In this document: positions 18,923 through 28,568 of the stretch, in pieces | How the letters are laid out: every line of letters starts with the position of its first letter | Numbering within the stretch: position 1 is the stretch's first letter | Assembly (NCBI RefSeq): GCF_025562455.1 | Contig: NZ_JAHPRO010000013.1 | Location: 39,103-103,102, forward strand | Source of the DNA: Acinetobacter sp. WU_MDCI_Axc73 | GTDB taxonomy: Bacteria; Pseudomonadota; Gammaproteobacteria; Pseudomonadales; Moraxellaceae | Direction of reading: 5' to 3' | DNA length: 64,000 nucleotides | Made by a program: the position numbers and the translations under genes | Notes under the pieces: model-generated | What the model was told of the DNA's origin: nothing | The model's input: only the letters and a program-made list of their open reading frames with translations | The model's database searches: none

Positions 18923-20311
18923 ATGAGCAAAGTTAAAACGGTTTATCGCTGTGAACAATGTGGTACAGATCATCCCAAGTGGTCAGGTCAGTGTTCAGAA
19001 TGCGGTGAATGGAATAGTTTGCTTGAGGTACGTGTTGAACCCGCGTCCTCGCATCGTGCTAAACCTAAATTAGGCGGTTATGCAGGTCAAACTTCTGCAG
19101 TCACGATATTAAATCAGATCTCTGTTTCGCATGAAACACGTGTTGCTACAGGCATTGGTGAGTTTGATCGTGTGCTTGGTGGTGGGCTTGTCACAGGTTC
19201 AGTGGTGCTGATTGGGGGTGATCCCGGCATTGGTAAATCGACCATTTTGCTTCAAACCGCAACTTATATGGCCAGTAGCAATAGTTCAGCATTGTATGTG
19301 ACGGGGGAAGAATCCTTATCTCAGGTTGCACTACGCGCCCAACGGTTAGACTTACCGACCGATAAACTCAAAGTCATGGCTGAAACCTGTGTAGAACGTA
19401 TTTGTGAAATTTTAGCTCAGGAACGCCCTGCCGTTGCCATATTAGATTCCATTCAAACCTTATATACAGAAACTTTGCAATCTGCTCCCGGTGGCGTTTC
19501 CCAAATTCGTGAATCTGCTGCTTTACTGACGCGCTTTGCCAAACATAGCGGAACAGCCCTATTTATCGTAGGTCATGTCACTAAGGAAGGTGCTTTGGCT
19601 GGTCCGCGTGTACTTGAACATATGGTCGATTGTGTTTTGTATTTTGAAGGTCAGTCAGACTCACGTTACCGCATGATTCGTGCAGTAAAAAATCGTTTCG
19701 GTGCTGTCAATGAACTGGGCGTTTTTGGCATGACTGATAAAGGTTTACGTGAAGTTGCCAATCCTTCGGCTATTTTCTTAAGTCGTTATGATGAAGCCAT
19801 TCCGGGTTCAATTGTCATGATCAGTCGTGAAGGTACTCGCCCACTCTTGGTAGAAGTACAAGCATTGGTGGACGATGCACATGGTCAACCACGTCGTGTT
19901 GCATTAGGGTTAGAACAAAACCGTTTAAACATGTTACTTGCAGTGATGCATCGCCATGGTGGAGTTCAAACTTCTGGACAAGATGTTTATGTCAATGTGG
20001 TCGGTGGCTTAAAAATTACCGAAACAGGTTCAGATTTGGCAGTATTACTGGCCTGTGCTTCTAGCTTACGTGGTAAGGCTTTACCACAGCAATTGGCTGT
20101 ATTTGGTGAGGTTGGATTATCGGGTGAAATCCGTCCCGTTCCAAATGGTCAGGAACGTTTAAAAGAAGCTGCTAAGCATGGATTTAAATATGTCATTTTG
20201 CCGCGTGGCAATGCTCCGCAAAAGACCGTTGATGGGGTCCAAATTATTGCAGTTGCAAGATTGCACGAAGCTTTAACAGAAGCCATGCAACTAAGTGACG
20301 AATTAAATTAA
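18923..20311 (+). CDS. radA: DNA repair protein RadA/Sms
   Basis: This 462-residue RecA-like ATPase helps process recombination intermediates. It has an N-terminal C4 zinc finger (YRCEQCGTDHPKWSGQCSEC, about 8-27), Walker A at 99-107 (GDPGIGKST), the RadA-specific KNRFG motif (about 250) and a C-terminal Lon-protease-like domain (from about 320, DVYVNVVGGLKITETGSDL and GEVGLSGEIRPV). Length and domain order are standard. It is a monocistronic unit divergent from cycA. Confidence 0.97.
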   Translation: MSKVKTVYRCEQCGTDHPKWSGQCSECGEWNSLLEVRVEPASSHRAKPKLGGYAGQTSAVTILNQISVSHETRVATGIGEFDRVLGGGLVTGSVVLIGGDPGIGKSTILLQTATYMASSNSSALYVTGEESLSQVALRAQRLDLPTDKLKVMAETCVERICEILAQERPAVAILDSIQTLYTETLQSAPGGVSQIRESAALLTRFAKHSGTALFIVGHVTKEGALAGPRVLEHMVDCVLYFEGQSDSRYRMIRAVKNRFGAVNELGVFGMTDKGLREVANPSAIFLSRYDEAIPGSIVMISREGTRPLLVEVQALVDDAHGQPRRVALGLEQNRLNMLLAVMHRHGGVQTSGQDVYVNVVGGLKITETGSDLAVLLACASSLRGKALPQQLAVFGEVGLSGEIRPVPNGQERLKEAAKHGFKYVILPRGNAPQKTVDGVQIIAVARLHEALTEAMQLSDELN

Positions 20312-20416
20312 TTCGTCCGATATGATTTGACATAAAAAAACATATTTTGTTATTGAAATTCGTTAAGAAAGTCTGCATAAATACACTTGTAAATTGAATT
20401 TATATAGGAATTTTCG

Positions 20417-21421
20417 ATGGAAGTACGACAGCGTAGTTTATTGGCAGGCGTTTTGATGGCCGCTCTAGTGGTTGCACCTCTTGCTGAAGCAAAACGTGCA
20501 GGTGGCGGTAAAAGTCATGGTATGTCACGTTCAGCCGCTCCAAGCCAGTCTTACCAACAACCTCGACAAGTGACTCCTGCACCTCAAACAGCACCTGCTG
20601 GTACACCGCAGCGTTCTGGTCCGGGTGTTGGTTCAATGGTTGCTGCGGGTGTGGCAGGTGCTGCTGTGGGTGCTGTTGCTGCCAATGCGCTGGCGGATGA
20701 CCGTCACTCAACCTCTCCTGAGCAACAAGTCACTCAACAGGATGCAGCAGCTCAAGCGAAAGCTGAGCAAGAAAAGAAAAGTGGAATTCCGGGCTGGATC
20801 TGGATTATATTGATTGCTGCAATTGCTTTCTTTATTTTCCGACGTTTTAGCAATAAGCAAAAAGTTGCTGGCAATAATCCTTTTGCGCCAAATAATGGTA
20901 GCAATTCTGCACCATTTGGACAAAACACAGCGACAAACCGTGCTAGCTCAGGTGATAACACCAATATTTTTGGGCAAAGTGTCTCTGGCAATGCAAATTC
21001 AGCACCATCTTCTGCACCGTTTGGGACTGCTTATACCAACAGTGGCAATCAGCTTCCTGATGGAACAGAACCTGCAACTTTCTTACGTGTTGCACGCCAG
21101 CGTTTTAACCATATTCAGTCAGTTAACTCTGCTAGCAATATTGAAGAAATTCGTCGTTATTTGACACCAGATCTTTATAGTTCAATGTATAACGATATCA
21201 TGGCGAATCAAGATCAGGACGTTGCTGAGTTTAGTAACTTAAATGCAATGGTGGTTGATAGCTCAACTGAAAATGGTCAGTATGTGGTCAGTGTTCGCTT
21301 TACAGGTACAGTAAGTGAAGACTTAAACAGCTTACCGCAACCTTTCTCTGAAATCTGGCATTTTGTTAAGCCAGCGGGTTCAGGTGAAGATTGGAAAGTG
21401 GCTGGGATTCAGCAAGACTAA
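20417..21421 (+). CDS. Tim44-like domain membrane protein
   Basis: This 334-residue protein has a signal peptide ending LAEA before KRAGGGKSHG. A Gln/Pro/Ala-rich spacer follows, then a Gly/Ala-rich segment (about 70-93), a transmembrane helix (GWIWIILIAAIAFFIFRRF, about 126-144), an Asn/Ser-rich linker and a C-terminal domain (about 215-334). That domain carries FLRVARQRFNHIQ and LTPDLYSSM and ends in WKVAGIQQD, as in bacterial Tim44-like/MlaC-import-domain proteins. In Acinetobacter and relatives such proteins are common, but their role is not settled. It is a single gene with its own terminator. Confidence 0.8.
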   Translation: MEVRQRSLLAGVLMAALVVAPLAEAKRAGGGKSHGMSRSAAPSQSYQQPRQVTPAPQTAPAGTPQRSGPGVGSMVAAGVAGAAVGAVAANALADDRHSTSPEQQVTQQDAAAQAKAEQEKKSGIPGWIWIILIAAIAFFIFRRFSNKQKVAGNNPFAPNNGSNSAPFGQNTATNRASSGDNTNIFGQSVSGNANSAPSSAPFGTAYTNSGNQLPDGTEPATFLRVARQRFNHIQSVNSASNIEEIRRYLTPDLYSSMYNDIMANQDQDVAEFSNLNAMVVDSSTENGQYVVSVRFTGTVSEDLNSLPQPFSEIWHFVKPAGSGEDWKVAGIQQD

Positions 21422-21439
21422 CTTTTCATTAAAATAAAG

Positions 21440-21466
21440 TAAGCCGCATCAGCGGCTTATTTTTTT
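21440..21466 (+). terminator. Terminator after the Tim44-like gene
   Basis: An 8-bp stem, TAAGCCGC and GCGGCTTA with an ATCA loop, is followed by a run of T. It lies 18 bases beyond the stop codon. Confidence 0.92.
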
Positions 21467-21516
21467 CTGTGATCTTAATATGAATGATCAGATACAATAT
21501 TAAAACCACCCTTTTA

Positions 21517-22512
21517 CTACGCTATTTCCGCAGGAAAAGTAATGACCTGATCAATACGCATGTTTTGAGTTGCGATCATGAGTAAACGATCGATTCCTAA
21601 AGCAATACCCGAACAAGCAGGCATCTGTGGTAAAGCTGCCAAAAGATGTTCATCGAGTGGCATTTCGGTCAAGCCTTGTTGTTTACGCTCAAGATTATCC
21701 GCTTCAAAACGCTGTCTTAATGTTTGCGCATCCAATAATTCATCATAAGCATTGGCAAGCTCTAACCCTTCGATATAAACCTCAAAACGAGCAGCAACTT
21801 GTTCACCATCCTCATCGATACGTACTTTTGCTAATGATGCCATTTCTGGTGGAAAATCAGTGAGGAATACAGGCGTATCAAAGCCTAAACTTGGCTCAAC
21901 AAAATGCGAAAAGAGCAAATCCATATAAGCGAGCCGATCATCCCCCAAATCCAGTGTCAGCCCAACACGATGTGCAGTATCTTTCAATTGCCTTAAAGTG
22001 GCTTGCAATGGATTAATATCTAGACGATCCTGAAAAGCATGCTTATAACTGAGAATCGTCGGGCGAATATCATCAAAACGATGCTTTAAACATACCTGTA
22101 ATAACGCTGACGTTTCATGCATTAAGTCTTTAAGGTCAAATTCAGGGCGATACCACTCCAACATGGTAAACTCGCTATTGTGCTTACGTCCATGTTCATC
22201 ATCACGAAATACTTTACAAATCTGATAAATCGGACCACTGCCACTGGCGAGCAAACGTTTCATCGCAAACTCAGGCGAGGTTTGTAAATATTGAATACGT
22301 TCTTTGCCTTCAATATGACGTAATGCACGTACTGAAGCCAAATGTACATCGGTTGCCCCTGCCTGAGAAATAATTGGCGTTTCGACTTCCAGCACATCAC
22401 GCTCAGCAAAAAATGTACGAATGGTCTGATACAGCTTGGCTCGTGCTTTTAAGGCATCAACCGAACAGGTTGGTTGATAAGTTTTTAAATTTAAATCCGA
22501 CTGTTGACTCAT
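21517..22512 (-). CDS. epmA: Elongation factor P beta-lysine ligase
   Basis: This 331-residue class II lysyl-tRNA-synthetase-like enzyme lacks the anticodon-binding domain. Such proteins (EpmA/PoxA/GenX) attach (R)-beta-lysine to a lysine of elongation factor P, which helps translation of polyproline stretches. Visible motifs are motif 1-like VLEVETPIISQAGATD, motif 2 VFRDDEHGRKHNSEFTMLEWYRP and motif 3 GIALGIDRLLM. The start is placed at the ATG at 22512, because it overlaps the pdxB stop in an ATGA arrangement; an upstream in-frame start would lie inside pdxB. Confidence 0.93.
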   Translation of the reverse strand: MSQQSDLNLKTYQPTCSVDALKARAKLYQTIRTFFAERDVLEVETPIISQAGATDVHLASVRALRHIEGKERIQYLQTSPEFAMKRLLASGSGPIYQICKVFRDDEHGRKHNSEFTMLEWYRPEFDLKDLMHETSALLQVCLKHRFDDIRPTILSYKHAFQDRLDINPLQATLRQLKDTAHRVGLTLDLGDDRLAYMDLLFSHFVEPSLGFDTPVFLTDFPPEMASLAKVRIDEDGEQVAARFEVYIEGLELANAYDELLDAQTLRQRFEADNLERKQQGLTEMPLDEHLLAALPQMPACSGIALGIDRLLMIATQNMRIDQVITFPAEIA

Positions 22513-23576
22513 GCCACGGGGCCTCCATATGCAGCCCATTCACGGCGCAGTGGATATTCTTTTCGTAAACGGTCAAACGCTTGCTGATCGACTTGTCCAT
22601 CTTTGACGCAAGCACGCAAATTTCGATCATCACGCTGAATATCATAAATCTCTGAAAGATAGCCCTGGAGAGCCTGTTTCAGGGATAAATCTTTAAAATA
22701 TAGTTCACAAATAGGAAGTTGTGATTCAAACTGTTTCTCTGCTTTAAAACCAAAATGCTGACAAAAAGCCTGATACACCATTTGTGTACCGCGCGCCTTA
22801 CCTTCCAAACTGTACCCTGCAATATGCGGCGTGACCAAGCTGACCAAATCCAATAGTCGCTCGGAAATGACAGGTTCATGTTCAAACACATCCAATACCA
22901 CCTGACGCTGCTTTTTTTGAATATTTTCAATTAAAGCAGCTTCTTCAATCACAGGCCCGCGCGCACTATTGATTAAAATCGTTTGATTTGGAATACGTGC
23001 GAGTCGATCAGCATTGATGAGATGATAAGTCGGATAATCGCCAGTTTTGGTGAGTGGAACATGGAGTGAAATGGCATTACTACGTTGTAGTAATTCATCT
23101 AATGAAACATTTTCAATCTGATCAAGCTTTACATAAGGATCATAGCCAATGACATGCCAATCTAACAGTTTTGCCATATAAGCCAAACGACGACCGACAT
23201 TCCCCAAACCAATAATACCTAAGGTAAACTGCTGTTCTTGTTGTAAAAGCTCTGGCCTTAAATGTAATAACGATGTAATGACATATTCCGTAACAGCCTG
23301 AGCATTACATCCTGGTGCATTACTCCATGCAATACCTTGTTGCTCTAGTGCAATAAGATCCATATGGTCCGTACCAATGGTCGCACTGCCTACAAATTTT
23401 AATGCGCTATGATCGATTAAAGCATGATTGACTTTCGTTACTGAGCGGATAATTAATGCATCGGCATCTTTGACATCTTCATGCTGCAAATGTCGACCAC
23501 CACGATGTTCAACTGTGCCAAATTCAGAGAAAAAATAGTCGGTAAATGCCAGATTTTCATCTGCAATCATCTTCAT
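22509..23576 (-). CDS. pdxB: Erythronate-4-phosphate dehydrogenase
   Basis: This 355-residue D-isomer-specific 2-hydroxyacid dehydrogenase opens MKMIADENLAFTDYFF. It has the NAD-binding fold GIIGLGNVGRRLA, the catalytic Arg in LINSARGPVIEEAAL, Glu in DVFEHEPVI and His in VTPHIAGYS, and a C-terminal PdxB-type dimerisation extension. It oxidises 4-phosphoerythronate in the DXP-dependent pyridoxal phosphate pathway. The ATG at 23576 is preferred over a TTG four codons upstream, because GGAA lies at the right distance. It overlaps epmA by ATGA, so both are cotranslated. Confidence 0.93.
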   Translation of the reverse strand: MKMIADENLAFTDYFFSEFGTVEHRGGRHLQHEDVKDADALIIRSVTKVNHALIDHSALKFVGSATIGTDHMDLIALEQQGIAWSNAPGCNAQAVTEYVITSLLHLRPELLQQEQQFTLGIIGLGNVGRRLAYMAKLLDWHVIGYDPYVKLDQIENVSLDELLQRSNAISLHVPLTKTGDYPTYHLINADRLARIPNQTILINSARGPVIEEAALIENIQKKQRQVVLDVFEHEPVISERLLDLVSLVTPHIAGYSLEGKARGTQMVYQAFCQHFGFKAEKQFESQLPICELYFKDLSLKQALQGYLSEIYDIQRDDRNLRACVKDGQVDQQAFDRLRKEYPLRREWAAYGGPVA

Positions 23577-23724
23577 ATGCTGTTCCAATCACTCACTGAC
23601 ATTTATCATAACGCGTCACTCGGCATGTGACTACGCTCCTCATTTATAAATCGAATTTTTTACGAGCATCCATTTTTAAATTTTTTTTGCTCAATCTCAA
23701 TGAAGACGCGAAATTTATATTTGC

Positions 23725-24609
23725 TTATTTCTTATTTGATTCTAAGATCAAATGCAACATATGGGTCGCAGTGGTATGTCTAATGTGATCTAGTCGGGCA
23801 TGAAAATATCTTTGCGATAGAGCATCGCCAGATAAATCTTCCAGTATTTGAAAACCCATTTGATTCACAAGATCATTCAACTCTAATGAATTAAATTGCC
23901 CCATCAATGGTTCGCCTAAAATTTTTGTGAATTGAGCAACGGCTTGAGTTCCTATTTTTTCAATCCCCTGAAGCGAATCAAAATTAATCGAATAATCTAA
24001 AACGACTTCGCTTTGTGCTGCGGCAAAATCAGCAATACTCATTAAAGTATGTAAAGTGGTTTCGGGTTGCAAATAATGGGTTGTGCCCAGCCACGAATAA
24101 AAAGCAGGACGATCTTGAGCATAACCACTGCGAGCTAAAACCTCTCCCAAAGCTTCCTTTTCAAAATCGATGGCAACAAATTTGACATTGTCTGGAAGAT
24201 CACCAAGTTGATTAAGTTTCTGTATTTTTAAACGCTGTGTATCAGGATGATCAACCTCAAAAATTTTTAAATCTGGATAATACTGAGCCAAACGTAAGGC
24301 AAATGAATCTAAGCCTGCCCCAACAAGCACATATTGATCAATTCCCTTTTCAATCGCCTGTTTTAAGCAATCTTCAGCATAACGAGAACGCCCCACGACC
24401 TGAGCTGTTAACAAACCTAGCGTTCGATTCAATGGCGGCGAGTTAAAGATTCTATTCACCAAAGGCAAGCTTAATAATCTTTTCCACGCTTTACTGGTCA
24501 TTTCAAATGCATAAGCATCGACAAAAATCGGATCATGAGCAAATAAATAATGATACGCGCGTAATGCCGCAGCAGCTTCTGCGGTACGACTTGACCGTCC
24601 TTGTTTCAT
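23725..24609 (-). CDS. Class I SAM methyltransferase, LCM/TIGR00027-like
   Basis: This 294-residue protein resembles the leucine carboxyl methyltransferase-like SAM family found widely in bacteria. It has the N-terminal SRTAEAAAALRAYH segment, the SAM loop YVLVGAGLDSFALRL (about 95-110), the acidic FEVDHPDTQRLKI motif (about 118-130) and FYSWLGTTHYL (about 170). In this family the methyl acceptor is usually unknown. It is transcribed alone on the minus strand, about 85 bases downstream of a monooxygenase gene with which it may share a transcript. Confidence 0.82.
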   Translation of the reverse strand: MKQGRSSRTAEAAAALRAYHYLFAHDPIFVDAYAFEMTSKAWKRLLSLPLVNRIFNSPPLNRTLGLLTAQVVGRSRYAEDCLKQAIEKGIDQYVLVGAGLDSFALRLAQYYPDLKIFEVDHPDTQRLKIQKLNQLGDLPDNVKFVAIDFEKEALGEVLARSGYAQDRPAFYSWLGTTHYLQPETTLHTLMSIADFAAAQSEVVLDYSINFDSLQGIEKIGTQAVAQFTKILGEPLMGQFNSLELNDLVNQMGFQILEDLSGDALSQRYFHARLDHIRHTTATHMLHLILESNKK

Positions 24610-24693
24610 GCCATATTCCTTGACAAGCTAAACCAAAATAAAAGCAGTCGATTGAAAACAATAGACTGTTTCATTTGAAAATAAACCAACAAA

Positions 24694-26229
24694 TTAAGCG
24701 TCTACTTTACTTTTGCTTAGACTGATTTGATATATCACTTCATAATCACGTAGGTTCAAGGTTTTCAAACGCTTTTTTAATTTTTTTAATGACCATGGCC
24801 ATGCAGCAAAGTTACGCCCGTTGGCATCTAAATAGTAGCTTTTACAGCCGCCTGCATTAAATACTGTGGTTTTTAAATGCTTTTGCACCAACTCATTATG
24901 TGCATGTATGACTTGAGGCTTAATACTTAATTTAGCAATATCGTGTTTTTTGATTTTTTGCAAACCATCGACAATATAATCTAATTGCGCTTCGGCTAAA
25001 CCAATGAATGAATCATAAACCAATACGTTTGGTCCGAGTACCAAGAACGCATTAGGAACATTTTCAATATTGGTTCCTAAATACGCTTCAGGAGAACTAC
25101 TTTTCCAAAGATCATTTAAACATTCCCCTTTGTCATTATAAACACGGCGACCAATAGGAGGATGTGAGACTTCAAAACCTGTTCCCCAGATGATGACATC
25201 CACTTCATGACGTTCACCATTGGCAGCAATGACCGTATTGCCATCTACTTTGACCAAACCATGAGGAATCAAATGTGTATTGTCGGCCTGTAAAGCTGGA
25301 TAATAATTGTTCGCGAACAATAAACGTTTACAACCAATAGTAAAATCAGGCGTCACAGCTTTAAGTAAAGCTGGATCTTTGACCTGAACTTTGAGTACCT
25401 GTTTAAATACCTCACCGACAGGCTTTAATACAGAAGGATTACGCAAACCAAAATTAATCGCATTCAGAGATTGCGCTACGGTTTTACGCCAAGTCGACTG
25501 AATCAGTGGAAATTTTTCGATGACGGATTTACTTAAATCACCCAAGTTCATATCAGGTTTAGGAACAACCCACGGCGCTGTCCGCTGGAATACAAATAGT
25601 TCTTTTGCCAAAGGCTGAATTTGTGGCACAAATTGGATGGCAGAGGCACCTGTTCCGATCACGGCAATACGTTTACCTCTCAGATCATAGTCATGATTCC
25701 ATCTGGCCGAGTGAAACATTTCTCCTTTAAAACTTTCAAGCCCATTAAGTTTTGGAATTTGAGCTTCGGTAATTGGTCCTGTCGCAAACACGACGGTACG
25801 AGAAAGGTACTGTCCTTTGTTGGTATCGAGTACCCAGAGATTACGTTGATTGTCCCAAGCCGCTTTTTCAAGTTCTGTCTCAAATTCAATTTTTTTATGA
25901 ATATTAAATGTATCGCTCACCTCTTCTAAATAATTAAGAATTTCAGGTTGACGCGCAAATAAATGACTCCACTTAGCACTCGGTGCAAAAGAATAAGAAT
26001 ACAATGCCGAAGGAACATCGCAACCGCAACCCGGATAGGTATTTTCACGCCATGTCCCGCCTACACGACCAGCTTTTTCAATAATTTTGTAATTGGTATA
26101 ACCGACTTGGTCGAGACGAATCGCTGCGGCAATTCCAGAAATACCAGCACCGACAATAAACGTGTCATAAATATGCTGGGGTAAAGCTTTACTTTCAGCC
26201 GAGTTTAATTTTTTTGCTTGAGCTGTCAT
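24694..26229 (-). CDS. Flavin monooxygenase, Baeyer-Villiger type
   Basis: This 511-residue class B flavoprotein has an N-terminal FAD-binding Rossmann motif (VGAGISG, 26-32) and the GGTWRENTYPGCGCDVP segment (57-73), typical of Baeyer-Villiger and related FMO enzymes. The type I fingerprint FKGEMFHSARW sits at 167-177, and the NADPH-binding Rossmann motif (GTGASAIQF) at 192-200. Such enzymes insert oxygen next to a carbonyl. It is the last gene of an apparent operon with an SDR and a PF10118 protein on the minus strand, divergent from a TetR regulator, so a ketone or steroid/terpenoid-like substrate is plausible. The substrate is not determined by the sequence. Confidence 0.88.
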   Translation of the reverse strand: MTAQAKKLNSAESKALPQHIYDTFIVGAGISGIAAAIRLDQVGYTNYKIIEKAGRVGGTWRENTYPGCGCDVPSALYSYSFAPSAKWSHLFARQPEILNYLEEVSDTFNIHKKIEFETELEKAAWDNQRNLWVLDTNKGQYLSRTVVFATGPITEAQIPKLNGLESFKGEMFHSARWNHDYDLRGKRIAVIGTGASAIQFVPQIQPLAKELFVFQRTAPWVVPKPDMNLGDLSKSVIEKFPLIQSTWRKTVAQSLNAINFGLRNPSVLKPVGEVFKQVLKVQVKDPALLKAVTPDFTIGCKRLLFANNYYPALQADNTHLIPHGLVKVDGNTVIAANGERHEVDVIIWGTGFEVSHPPIGRRVYNDKGECLNDLWKSSSPEAYLGTNIENVPNAFLVLGPNVLVYDSFIGLAEAQLDYIVDGLQKIKKHDIAKLSIKPQVIHAHNELVQKHLKTTVFNAGGCKSYYLDANGRNFAAWPWSLKKLKKRLKTLNLRDYEVIYQISLSKSKVDA

Positions 26230-26307
26230 TTACAATATCCTTGTACTTGAAAAATAGATCGTTTAAAACGGCGTTTGACCGAATTCCCATCTAAATTTCA
26301 TCATTGG

Positions 26308-27135
26308 TTATTTCATTAATCTGTAGGAAGTCCCTAGAAATTTTGCATAGAGATTAGGTGCTGTACGTTTCATTAACCAAAAAAGTTTGGCGTCGAACTG
26401 TGGGATGGTATAAAGCTGGTTTTTATCCAGACGGTCCAGTGTCAATTTTGCTACTTTATCGCTGGTGGTAAATGCCAAATGAGTCAATGCATAATCCAGA
26501 ATACCTTTATGCGGCACTTTTCCATTTTTTATAATATTGGTGGGGACTAAGGTTGGGCAAAGTACATTCACCTTAATATCAAACTTTTTAAGCTCAGCAG
26601 ACAGTGTTTCTGATAATGCTCGAACTCCTGCTTTACTGACGTTATATACCGTCATTTCTGGTGCCGCAGTATATGAAGCTGCTGAGGCTACATTGATAAT
26701 GGCACCATATCCAAGTTGCTTAAACTTAGGCACAAATGCACGACAGCCATGAATCACGCCCCATAAATTGACATCCATACACCATTGCCAATCCGTCATT
26801 GTCATTTCATCAAACTTGCCACCCAAACCAATACCAGCATTATTAATGACCAGAGTGACTGGATTTTTCAGTAACATCTCAGCTTGTTCAGCCAGTCGCG
26901 ATACCTGTTCAGCTTTTGCTACGTCACACTGTACAGAAAATGCAGTCGCGCCCAATTGTTCAATCAAATGTACGGTTTCTTCCGCTGCCTCCAGATTAAT
27001 ATCTGAACACACCACAGTACCACCACGACGCGCAAGCTCTAATGCAAAACTACGCCCAATACCGCTGCCTGCACCTGTCACAACGGCATAAGATTGTTGG
27101 CTTGGTTTTTTATTTTTTGAGCCAAATAATTTCAT
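26308..27135 (-). CDS. Short-chain dehydrogenase/reductase
   Basis: This 275-residue SDR shows the cofactor motif VVTGAGSGIGRSFA (about 18-31), the NNAGIG motif (about 95) and the catalytic Tyr-x-x-x-Lys in YNVSKAG (about 163), with Ser upstream in NVASAAS. The length is slightly longer than the family norm, with a C-terminal extension. It lies between the Baeyer-Villiger-type monooxygenase (79 bases downstream) and the PF10118 gene (58 bases upstream). It could interconvert an alcohol and the ketone used by the monooxygenase; this is inferred from context. Confidence 0.9.
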   Translation of the reverse strand: MKLFGSKNKKPSQQSYAVVTGAGSGIGRSFALELARRGGTVVCSDINLEAAEETVHLIEQLGATAFSVQCDVAKAEQVSRLAEQAEMLLKNPVTLVINNAGIGLGGKFDEMTMTDWQWCMDVNLWGVIHGCRAFVPKFKQLGYGAIINVASAASYTAAPEMTVYNVSKAGVRALSETLSAELKKFDIKVNVLCPTLVPTNIIKNGKVPHKGILDYALTHLAFTTSDKVAKLTLDRLDKNQLYTIPQFDAKLFWLMKRTAPNLYAKFLGTSYRLMK

Positions 27136-27193
27136 GGTATATCCTTTTTCCTGTCAGCACCTTGACTGAACATGTTTTTTAATCACACAGAAC

Positions 27194-28156
27194 TTAATGA
27201 CGTACTGGTGGGATAAATGTTTTAACCAGATAAGGTGCTATCGCTCCGCCTTCGGAAAGTAGCTTGTCTTTGTAATATTCGAGATAAGCCGATGTGTCAT
27301 GATCATTTGGATGAAAATCGGGACGCAAGTAATCGAAGATTTGTCCCATCGTGCTTCCAAAAACGCCATCTTTTGGACTGAAAATCAAACTCACACCGCG
27401 ACTTGCATCTTTCCAAAACTTTCGAGTCAGCATGTCTTTTGGCTTACGCAATATAGGTACAAATAAAGTCGTAAATGGAATCAAACCTAAAATGGTACCT
27501 AATGCGATAAAGAATCCAGCAGCCCGAAGTGGATAATTGCCATTCAATAACTGGTAAACATCATAGGCAATATCTTTATGTTCTGATTCTTCAAGCATAT
27601 GCCACATCCACATGGCACGGGTTTTAGCATCATCTGAATAATAAAAATTCTTTTCATGTTTCATCATGTATTCAGCAAGCACTGCGGTAAAATGTTCAAT
27701 ACCTGCCATCATGGAAAGCTTTAAAGGTTGCGGGAATTTTAAGAAAATATGGTCAAAAAATTTTTCACCAAGAAAACGATATAAAGCGACAGGATAATTA
27801 ATTGCTTCGTGTGCTATCGCATCATTAAATTCATTATGTAGTTTGGAATGGATCGCTTCTTGTCCAATGAGTGAAGTTACGCGCTGCTTTAAAATCGGGT
27901 CTTTGACCATATCTCGGTGAAAACGAGCTGTTTCAATAACTAAGTCTTCCCCATATGTTAAGAAGACAGACAGCGTCGCGAAGAAAATCGTGGCAAACTC
28001 ATTATTCACAAAAAATGAAATATCGATATCTTTGCCATCAAATCCAATCGCAATATGTCGAATCGGAATGGCCTGTTTCAAGGCATAGTCAGGTTGTTCA
28101 AATTTAGGGGATGATTTGAAAGCTTGGACTGATTTTTTTACTACGGTCGTGATCAT
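27194..28156 (-). CDS. PF10118-type 'metal-dependent hydrolase' with di-iron-like pattern
   Basis: This 320-residue protein matches the family annotated as predicted metal-dependent hydrolase (PF10118). It is mainly helical. The metal pattern includes Glu70/Glu75, Glu100-x-x-His103 (GQEAIHSKLH), Glu154 (GIEHFTAV) and Glu190-x-x-His193 (EESEHKDIAYDVY). Two ExxH pairs with isolated Glu residues before each resembles a four-helix di-iron carboxylate site, so an oxygenase-like or ferritin-like chemistry is as plausible as hydrolysis. A hydrophobic segment near 205-225 suggests membrane association. It is the first gene of the operon with the SDR and monooxygenase, and faces a TetR regulator. Confidence 0.75.
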   Translation of the reverse strand: MITTVVKKSVQAFKSSPKFEQPDYALKQAIPIRHIAIGFDGKDIDISFFVNNEFATIFFATLSVFLTYGEDLVIETARFHRDMVKDPILKQRVTSLIGQEAIHSKLHNEFNDAIAHEAINYPVALYRFLGEKFFDHIFLKFPQPLKLSMMAGIEHFTAVLAEYMMKHEKNFYYSDDAKTRAMWMWHMLEESEHKDIAYDVYQLLNGNYPLRAAGFFIALGTILGLIPFTTLFVPILRKPKDMLTRKFWKDASRGVSLIFSPKDGVFGSTMGQIFDYLRPDFHPNDHDTSAYLEYYKDKLLSEGGAIAPYLVKTFIPPVRH

Positions 28157-28568
28157 GGCGACACCTACTTAAAGCATTCAATTTGTTGCAACATTCAATA
28201 TTTACGAATTCTAAAGGTGCAAACTGAAATATTGTTCGCACTTTTCTAACAATTTCATCCTAATCTGATCTTATGTTCGGATTCAATTCGGGTCTACATT
28301 GCTGAGCTTATCTGTAAGAGTCGAAGCGATTAAAGAGGATGCTCCAACTAAATTTCGATAACATATTGTTTTTATTAGAAGCAAATCCATAAATTAGCAA
28401 AAAATAATCTCAATAATGAGCTTTTAAGCAAATGACATCATGCATTTATTTATCTTGATAAAATTGAATGAAATTCAGGATTTTTTGCTGTTCGGATTTA
28501 TGTTTTTTAATTTGGTAAAAATGGCCCAACATGATAACTTGAATAAATATTCGGATTTCAAGGATGTG
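28157..28568. other. Divergent control region of the monooxygenase operon and TetR gene
   Basis: About 410 bases lie between the minus-strand PF10118 gene and the chosen TetR start. Two promoters are expected here. A GTTGCAAC palindrome occurs near 28184. An alternative in-frame ATG for the regulator at 28521 lies within the region. No operator could be assigned with confidence. Confidence 0.4.
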
